From assembly GCA_018067055.1 (NCBI GenBank), contig JAGPVK010000295.1:1-10979 (forward strand): a DNA stretch of 10,979 nucleotides, in the 5' to 3' direction. Under the pieces are notes generated by a model. The model saw only the letters and a list, made by a program, of their open reading frames with translations, was not told the DNA's origin and searched no databases. This document shows positions 5,851 to 10,979 of the stretch, piece by piece. The stretch comes from Sphingomonadales bacterium (lineage in GTDB: Bacteria > Pseudomonadota > Alphaproteobacteria > Sphingomonadales > Sphingomonadaceae). Each line of letters opens with the position of its first letter. Positions within the stretch are counted from its first letter, which is position 1. The position numbers were made by a program, and so were the translations under genes.

Positions 5851-8202
5851 CTAAAGCGTTGCATTGTCGATTTCTTCGCGGAGAGAGGCGATCAGCGGCG
5901 CGACCTTGGTCAGCCGCGGTTCCTCTTCGTCGACGATTTTCCGAAAGATGGTTTTCTTGAACTCCAGCACCGTGTCGCCATCCGGCCGCTTGGATTCGGG
6001 CAGGGTGGAGAAGATGATGTCGATCATCCGGTCGGCACCATGCAGGCGGCCCCAGAGATAGTCATTCTCGCGATAGGTGCGGCTGAAAAAGGCACCGAAA
6101 TTATTGAATTCAATGCCTTTCAATGTCGCGGCGACGCCGCCCTTGCGGATCGTTCTGGCGTCTTCGGGAGAAATCCGGTCAACCTTGATCGGGTCAAATT
6201 CGTCGAGCCCTTCGCCCTGCAACAGGGGCAGGGTGGCTATGTCGTAAAAGGGGAAGCCGAGGAAGGCGAGCAGCATTGAGCGCTTCTCCGCCTTGGGTAC
6301 CATTGCCAGCGCTTCCGCGAGCTTGGCATCGACAATCGCGTCCGCCGCCGTCAAGTCGCGGGCTTTGGCCAGCGCGTCGAGCATTGCTCCGGATCGTTCT
6401 TCGGCAAGTTCGGCAAAGCTGACGAAATCCTCGCCGAGATAGTCGACTGTCTCGCGTTCGATATAGAAAGAAAGGCAATCATAGATGACATCGTGCATCA
6501 CCTCCATGATCTCGTAATCAGCAGGGTCGGCGCGGTCGAGGTCTTCGGCCAGTTGCCGGGCGAGAAAGCGCAGCCGGCGCACCCGGAAACCGAGATCATG
6601 TTGTCGGAAAAACTCTGCCGCCAGCTTGGTCGGACCGCCGCTTTTCAGCCCGATATTGTCAACGCCACGCCGGCGAATCTCGGCCCACAGGGCATCGCGC
6701 AAACCCGGGTGATTATGAGCATTGGGATCGGCTTTTGTGCGCCGGACCGTATTCGCGATATCCTCGATCACCGTCGCCAGTCTGAGATGACCATAAGCAC
6801 TATACGAAAATCCCGCCAGCTTGGCCGCCTTGTCCCGCGACTTGCGCCGCCATGCCGCCACGCGCGGGGCGGTCGGCCGGTCGAGAAAGAAGGTGCGCCC
6901 GAAAAGGCCTTCGACATGCTGCTCGACTTCACCGCGCAAATTCTCGGTGATCAGCCGCATCTGGGTGATCCGGTTGGACCGTCCGGCAATCGCATTGAGA
7001 CTGTCGCGGATCGGCTGCTCGCGCGGAATATTGGAGATCGCCCCGAAAATCGTCGAAAAGAAACCGGGCAGCGACTCGTTTTCGGCTTCCTGCGCGGCTT
7101 GCAGGCGTTGCAACGCCTTGTCGCTTTTCGCGACATCAAGATCAGGGCGCGGGTCGATATAGACAAAGCGCCGGTCCACCTGCCGCTTGGCCGGCCGGTT
7201 CTTCAGCGCTTCGATCGCCTGGGCAAAGGGCGCATTGGCGAGCACCGAGCCATCGATCAGCACGGTATCTTCCGCCGTCCCGGCGCGAAACTGGTTGGGC
7301 AGCACCCGCTTCAGAAACGCCGAACGCCCCTCCCAGACATATTCCCGGTCCGCCAGCAGCCCGTCCAGTTCCCGCACCGTAAACGGCGGGAAGGCGCCCG
7401 GAAAACTGGCAGTCGCGCGGCCGGCAAAGGTCAGCGCCGCCGGATCGGCAATGGCATCGTCCCGCTTGCCCCTCGTGGTAAAGCCAATGGTGATGCGATG
7501 TTCCATCTCCAACGCTTCCGGCGGGCTGTGCAGTTGCAGCTTTTCGGGGTGGCCGACAAAGTCGGTGACCGTCACGAACAGGTCGAGCGGCTGGCCCGGC
7601 GGCAGCAGGCGCGGTCCGCGTTCGGTTGCCCGGACCGCTGCCAGCGCATCCCAGATCAGCCCGCTGAACACCTTGCCGCCAAACGGCGGGGCGAACCAGC
7701 GTGCGCGGACGAAACGCGAGAGCTTCATCTTGACCTCTTCGCGCGCTTCCTTCGACACGGTCTGTTCGACCGCACCGCCCTTGCGACCCAGCGCCATCCA
7801 GGCAATCGGCTCGGCCCAGAATTTGGAGAAACGCGACAGCGGCCGCGCATCGGGGTCGAGCAACTTGTCGACATCGGCGGTATCGAGCCACAGGTCGGTC
7901 AGCGGATCCAGCGACTGCCCCGAAAGAATCGCCTGCGCCAGAAATATCCCGTTGATCCCGCCGGCGCTGGCCCCGGCAATAATATCCGGCAGCACACGTA
8001 GCCTCGTGCCGGTTTCCACCTCCAGCCACTGCAATATGTCATAATAGATGCCGCGGCTGCACTGGTCGATACGGGTGCCATCGTGAAAATCCCGGCTCGC
8101 CTGCGCCAGCTTCCAGATTTCCTTGGTAATACCATGCATATAGATGGCGAGACTAACGCCGCCGTAACAGATCAAGGCCAGTCTGAGTTCTTTCTGCCGC
8201 AT
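5851..8202 (-). CDS. Patatin-like phospholipase with long C-terminal region
   Basis: Predicted serine acyl hydrolase, 783 residues, cytoplasmic (no signal peptide). The patatin domain spans about 5-350: oxyanion-type segment CYGGVSLAIYMHG at 12-24, nucleophile elbow GASAG at 77-81 with S79, and the second catalytic residue D317 in IDGSV, giving the Ser-Asp dyad. The arrangement and size match the long patatin-related proteins known from alphaproteobacteria and actinobacteria (TIGR03607/DUF3376 type). Residues from about 360 to 783 are helix-rich and charged and have no motif I can name. The start at 8202 has no clear ribosome binding site, but KELRLALICYGGVSLA matches the family's N-terminus, so I keep it. 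Monocistronic on the minus strand; its stop abuts the MBL gene's stop. Likely substrates are membrane lipids; physiological role not known to me. Confidence 0.92.
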   Translation of the reverse strand: MRQKELRLALICYGGVSLAIYMHGITKEIWKLAQASRDFHDGTRIDQCSRGIYYDILQWLEVETGTRLRVLPDIIAGASAGGINGIFLAQAILSGQSLDPLTDLWLDTADVDKLLDPDARPLSRFSKFWAEPIAWMALGRKGGAVEQTVSKEAREEVKMKLSRFVRARWFAPPFGGKVFSGLIWDALAAVRATERGPRLLPPGQPLDLFVTVTDFVGHPEKLQLHSPPEALEMEHRITIGFTTRGKRDDAIADPAALTFAGRATASFPGAFPPFTVRELDGLLADREYVWEGRSAFLKRVLPNQFRAGTAEDTVLIDGSVLANAPFAQAIEALKNRPAKRQVDRRFVYIDPRPDLDVAKSDKALQRLQAAQEAENESLPGFFSTIFGAISNIPREQPIRDSLNAIAGRSNRITQMRLITENLRGEVEQHVEGLFGRTFFLDRPTAPRVAAWRRKSRDKAAKLAGFSYSAYGHLRLATVIEDIANTVRRTKADPNAHNHPGLRDALWAEIRRRGVDNIGLKSGGPTKLAAEFFRQHDLGFRVRRLRFLARQLAEDLDRADPADYEIMEVMHDVIYDCLSFYIERETVDYLGEDFVSFAELAEERSGAMLDALAKARDLTAADAIVDAKLAEALAMVPKAEKRSMLLAFLGFPFYDIATLPLLQGEGLDEFDPIKVDRISPEDARTIRKGGVAATLKGIEFNNFGAFFSRTYRENDYLWGRLHGADRMIDIIFSTLPESKRPDGDTVLEFKKTIFRKIVDEEEPRLTKVAPLIASLREEIDNATL

Positions 8203-8442
8203 GACTTTTAACTACAGGATGAGTGCAAGGGTGCAACCCGTAATGCACCGCTACGCTATTGTAGCGAGCAGTTGCTGGATATGTCTCCCGTTTCCACAAT
8301 TCAAACCGGGCTTTCCTACACCCGAGCCTTTTTGCTAAGGCTAATACATGTGCCGCAAACAGGATCATAACCAGGGCGAGAGCAATCTGGCTTGTGCTTT
8401 CATGCGCGCCTTCCCAAGCTAAAACCATGTCCCGCTTAGGGT

Positions 8443-8460
8443 GTGTGACCCGTGTGACCC
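8443..8460. repeat. 9-bp tandem repeat GTGTGACCC x2
   Basis: Two perfect adjacent copies of GTGTGACCC, 60 bp ahead of the radA start. The position just upstream of the probable promoter region would suit an activator or repressor site. Function is not shown by the sequence. Confidence 0.55.
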
Positions 8461-8508
8461 TGTTTTAATTTTTGATGCAAAAGCGCTGGCGTTCCTTATT
8501 TGTTCTGC

Positions 8509-8514
8509 TAGATA
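8509..8514 (+). promoter_or_regulatory. Possible -10 box giving a leaderless radA mRNA
   Basis: TAGATA lies six bases before the radA ATG, the distance expected between a -10 box and a start of transcription at the A of the ATG. There is no Shine-Dalgarno sequence ahead of radA. No good -35 is seen at the matching distance. An alternative, TTGATG (8472-8477) with TTATTT (8496-8501), is also weak. Confidence 0.3.
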
Positions 8515-8520
8515 AACCGC

Positions 8521-9885
8521 ATGGCAAAACCGAAGAAAAAATATGTCTGTCAGAATTGCGGCTCAATCGCGCATCGCTGGGAAGGGCAGTGCGGCGATTG
8601 CGGCGAGTGGAACACTTTGGTCGAGGAAGCGGGCGAGACAGTGTTCGCAACCAAGCATAATCTGCAGACCGGTGGACGCGAGGTCCGGCTGGTCGGGCTC
8701 GATAGCGAGATTGCGCTGCCGGACCGCAGAAAGACCGGTATTGCCGAATTTGATCGCGCCGTCGGCGGCGGGCTGGTGGCGGGTTCGGCGACCCTGATGG
8801 GCGGTGATCCGGGGATCGGGAAATCAACCCTGCTGTTACAGGTATCTGCGCGACTGGCCGAAGCGGGACTTTCCGTAGCCTATATCTCGGGCGAGGAAGC
8901 GGCGGATCAGGTGCGGTTGCGGGCGAGGCGGCTGGGGCTGGGCAAGGCTCCGGTCAAGCTGGCGTCGGCGACCTCGGTGCGCGATATTTTGACGACCCTG
9001 GGCCGCGACGCGCCGGATTTTGTCGTGATCGATTCGATTCAGACGATGCACAGCGATCTGATCGAAGGTGCACCTGGCACGGTTAGCCAGGTGCGCGCCT
9101 CGGCACAGGAAATCATCAAATTTGCCAAGGAACATGGCACGATGGTGATGCTCGTCGGCCATGTCACCAAGGACGGCAATATCGCCGGGCCGCGCGTGCT
9201 GGAACATATGGTCGACACGGTGATGAGCTTTGAAGGCGAGCGCAGCCATCAATATAGAATTTTGCGGGCAATCAAGAACCGCTTTGGCGGGACCGACGAA
9301 ATCGGCGTTTTCGCGATGGAGGAAAAGGGCCTCACCGAAGTGGCCAATCCATCCGCCCTGTTCCTGACCGACCGCAGCGAGGAAGTCACCGGAGCAACCG
9401 TGTTCCCGGCGATGGAGGGCACAAGGCCGGTGCTGGTCGAAATCCAGGCGCTGACGGTGCGGCTGGCGAGTGGCGCCACCCCGCGGCGGTCGGTGGTCGG
9501 ATGGGACAGTTCGCGGCTGGCGATGATATTGGCGGTGCTGGAAGCGCGCTGCGGGCTCAGCTTTTCCGGCGCGGAAGTCTATCTCAATGTCGCCGGCGGC
9601 TATCGACTCACCGACCCTGCGGCCGATCTGGCGGTGGCGGCGGCATTGATTTCCGCGCATGCCGAACGTCCCATGCCCAGCGATGCCGTGATCTTCGGCG
9701 AAATTGCGCTGTCCGGAGAAATCCGGCCGGTCTCCCGCACGCCGCTGCGCCTGAAAGAAGCATCCAAGCTCGGCTTTGACCGCGCGCTGATACCGGCGTC
9801 CGGCGAAAAAAGCAGTGACAAGATGAAGAAACTGCAATTTGCCAAACTCGCCAATCTCGTTGACCATATGCTCGACCGTGACTAG
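8521..9885 (+). CDS. radA: DNA repair protein RadA
   Basis: RecA-like ATPase of 454 residues, the usual RadA length, which helps process recombination intermediates and drives branch migration with RecA. Parts in order: C4 zinc finger with C10, C13, C24 and C27; ATPase core with Walker A GDPGIGKST at 95-103 and Walker B DFVVIDS ending near D171; the RadA-specific KNRFG motif at 252-256; and from about 290 a Lon-protease-like domain (VYLNVAGGYRLTDPAADLA, with no protease activity expected). All key residues are intact. It heads a compact rightward operon: the cvpA-like gene begins nine bases after its stop. No Shine-Dalgarno site precedes the start, so translation may be leaderless. Confidence 0.98.
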   Translation: MAKPKKKYVCQNCGSIAHRWEGQCGDCGEWNTLVEEAGETVFATKHNLQTGGREVRLVGLDSEIALPDRRKTGIAEFDRAVGGGLVAGSATLMGGDPGIGKSTLLLQVSARLAEAGLSVAYISGEEAADQVRLRARRLGLGKAPVKLASATSVRDILTTLGRDAPDFVVIDSIQTMHSDLIEGAPGTVSQVRASAQEIIKFAKEHGTMVMLVGHVTKDGNIAGPRVLEHMVDTVMSFEGERSHQYRILRAIKNRFGGTDEIGVFAMEEKGLTEVANPSALFLTDRSEEVTGATVFPAMEGTRPVLVEIQALTVRLASGATPRRSVVGWDSSRLAMILAVLEARCGLSFSGAEVYLNVAGGYRLTDPAADLAVAAALISAHAERPMPSDAVIFGEIALSGEIRPVSRTPLRLKEASKLGFDRALIPASGEKSSDKMKKLQFAKLANLVDHMLDRD

Positions 9886-9894
9886 CTAGAGCCG

Positions 9895-10419
9895 ATGACC
9901 GGTCTCGATATATTTGTACTGATTTTGATGGGCGGGGCTGCGGTCCTTGGCTTCCTCAGAGGATTTGTTCAGGAAGCGCTGGCGTTGATGGCGTGGATAT
10001 TGGTCGTGATCGGCGTCTGGGCGCTGCATACACCGATAACAGACCGCCTGATCGGTCCGGTCGGCAGCGACAGCGGCGCCTCGGTGCTGGCATTCGCTTC
10101 GATCGTCATTGTCACCTACGCGCTTGGCCGATGGATCGCCCGGTCAATCGGTGCCCGGTCACGCAAATCCGTACTCGGTCCGATTGATCGCGTGCTCGGC
10201 TTTGGCTTTGGCATGATCAAGGGGCTGATTGGTGCAACCTTGCTCTATCTGTTGGTGGTTATGATCTATGACACTATCTATGGTGCGGACGAACCACGAC
10301 CGGAATGGCTCGCGGCATCCCGTACCTACCCACTGCTCAATGCAAGCGGAAAAGCCATGGTCGACTTTGTGCAGGAACAGCGGGAACTGACCGATGAGCA
10401 AGCGGTACCAAGCGAATGA
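9895..10419 (+). CDS. CvpA family inner-membrane protein
   Basis: Integral membrane protein of 174 residues with about four membrane helices (roughly 4-20, 28-44, 62-80, 104-126). Family signatures are visible: GFLRGFVQE at 19-27 and LGPIDRVLGFGFGMIKG at 94-110. The C-terminal part after about 130 is polar. CvpA is linked to colicin V production and to envelope-stress or bile tolerance in enterobacteria, but the molecular function is unsettled. In many alphaproteobacteria the gene follows radA, as here with nine bases between them; purF, the partner in enterobacteria, is not present next to it. Its stop overlaps the next start as ATGA, which suggests translational coupling. Confidence 0.88.
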   Translation: MTGLDIFVLILMGGAAVLGFLRGFVQEALALMAWILVVIGVWALHTPITDRLIGPVGSDSGASVLAFASIVIVTYALGRWIARSIGARSRKSVLGPIDRVLGFGFGMIKGLIGATLLYLLVVMIYDTIYGADEPRPEWLAASRTYPLLNASGKAMVDFVQEQRELTDEQAVPSE

Positions 10420-10856
10420 GCGGGGCACTCTATACGCGCGAGATCCTGCGGCTCGCAGTGTCAATCCCGCATCAGCAAAGGCTCGACAATCCCGATGGCA
10501 CGGCAGAATTGCGCTCCAGAACATGCGGCAGCAAAGTTGCAGCCGATGTTATCTTGACGGACAGCGCTTTGCTGAAGGATTTGGGCTTGGAAATTAGCGC
10601 CTGCGCGCTGGGACAGGCCTCGGCAGCTATATTGGGCCAACAGGCGATTGGAAAGTCGCTTGCCGAGATCGAAAGCGTCCGATCTAGTCTGGGTGCGTTT
10701 CTGGAGGGTTCAGTCGAATCTCCGGGAAACTGGCCAAACATGGACAAGCTGATCGCTGCGAAAGACCATAAAGGCCGTCATGCGGCAATTCTCCTACCCT
10801 ATGATGCACTGATTGCGGCGTTCGCAGACGCAGCTACAAAGCAAAAGGCGGCCTGA
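10416..10856 (+). CDS. Divergent NifU/IscU-like iron-sulfur scaffold homologue
   Basis: Small soluble protein of 146 residues with the layout of the NifU N-terminal / IscU fold: TCGS around C37, ALGQASA following C63, and RHAAILLPYDAL at 121-132, equivalent to the HCS-L-EDA segment of IscU. Two of three cluster-ligand cysteines (C37, C63) are kept, but the third is Ala123, with the preceding His122 retained. The Asp after the first Cys-Gly of IscU is Ser39. It therefore may not build clusters in the standard way, although related proteins are annotated as Fe-S scaffold proteins in sphingomonads. It starts inside the cvpA-like stop codon (ATGA) and is followed three bases later by the Kef-type gene. 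No other isc or suf genes are in the window. Role uncertain. Confidence 0.8.
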   Translation: MSGALYTREILRLAVSIPHQQRLDNPDGTAELRSRTCGSKVAADVILTDSALLKDLGLEISACALGQASAAILGQQAIGKSLAEIESVRSSLGAFLEGSVESPGNWPNMDKLIAAKDHKGRHAAILLPYDALIAAFADAATKQKAA

Positions 10857-10859
10857 GCC

Positions 10860-10979
10860 ATGGAACCTGAAACCCATATGGCCGATCTGCTGCTGGGCGG
10901 TTTCGTCATGCTCGGCGCCGCCCTGGTGATGGTGCTGGTCTTCCGGCGGTTTGGCATCGGCGCGGTTCTCGGTTATCTG
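10860..10979 (+). CDS. Start of a KefB/KefC-type cation:proton antiporter (cut by right edge)
   Basis: Forty codons are visible, beginning ATG three bases after the preceding stop. The peptide has a short polar lead, a first membrane helix (LLLGGFVMLGAALVMVLVF) and then RRFGIGAVLGYL, the segment that opens the second helix in monovalent cation:proton antiporter-2 (CPA2) proteins such as KefB and KefC. These exchange K+ or Na+ for protons in the inner membrane. Whether it has a C-terminal TrkA-N/RCK domain cannot be seen. It is the fourth gene of the radA operon. Confidence 0.75.
   Translation, partial: MEPETHMADLLLGGFVMLGAALVMVLVFRRFGIGAVLGYL

Larger units (their letters stand above)
8203..8520. 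other. Intergenic region between patatin and radA genes
   Basis: 318 bp separating divergent genes. It holds two clear six-base-pair inverted repeats, CGCTAC-N6-GTAGCG (8249-8266) and AGCCTT-N6-AAGGCT (8325-8342), a smaller GGGT-N3-ACCC (8229-8239), and a 9-bp tandem duplication nearer to radA. A 91-codon minus-strand frame (8153-8428) runs across it and into the patatin gene but looks spurious. No tRNA or known riboswitch is recognisable; a small RNA cannot be excluded. Confidence 0.4.

Noticed and set aside
6493..8001. 502-codon plus-strand open frame antisense to the patatin gene
   Set aside because: Arg/Gly/His-rich with no domain; the patatin frame is complete with catalytic residues.
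8153..8428. 91-codon minus-strand frame upstream of the patatin gene
   Set aside because: Overlaps the patatin start in another frame, no domain, no clear ribosome binding site; kept only as intergenic sequence.
8836..9867. 343-codon minus-strand open frame antisense to radA
   Set aside because: Composition is His/Arg/Gln-rich as in antisense frames; radA is unmistakable on the other strand.

Overview
The window looks like chromosome from an alphaproteobacterium of the Sphingomonadales (Sphingopyxis / Sphingorhabdus type). This rests on protein style: a TonB receptor with the plug form common in sphingomonads, a soluble P450, a RadA-CvpA-NifU-like-Kef gene order, and moderately GC-rich coding DNA with AT-richer gaps. 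It is an inference; no rRNA or other taxonomic marker is present. I found no tRNA, rRNA, CRISPR array, transposase or phage gene.

Left region (1-3853): a probable leftward operon of a cytochrome P450 followed by a TonB-dependent outer-membrane receptor (cut by the left edge). Facing away from it is a MarR-type regulator gene. The 306-bp divergent gap holds a near-consensus sigma70 promoter for the P450, with a 31-bp symmetric dyad lying on its -10 edge and expected start point, which is a good candidate repressor operator. Together this reads as a regulated uptake-and-oxidation module for a hydrophobic substrate that the sequence does not identify.

Middle region (3854-8202): an AT-rich gap of about 316 bp with a 9-bp tandem repeat; a DUF6445-like protein with a possible 2-oxoglutarate/Fe(II) oxygenase-type HxD...H pattern; a short REP-like hairpin; a predicted metallo-beta-lactamase-fold lipoprotein; and, converging on it with no base between the two stop codons, a 783-residue patatin-like phospholipase with a long C-terminal region I cannot assign.

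Right region (8203-10979): a 318-bp gap with small hairpins and a 9-bp tandem duplication, then a tightly packed rightward operon: radA (recombination/repair ATPase), a CvpA-family membrane protein, a divergent NifU/IscU-like protein lacking the third cluster-ligand cysteine, and the start of a KefB/KefC-type cation:proton antiporter cut by the right edge.

The window is mostly ordinary. The most testable points are the P450 promoter/operator, the altered IscU-like protein, the unexplained half of the patatin protein and the zero-gap convergent gene pair. I see no convincing evidence of a wholly new system.
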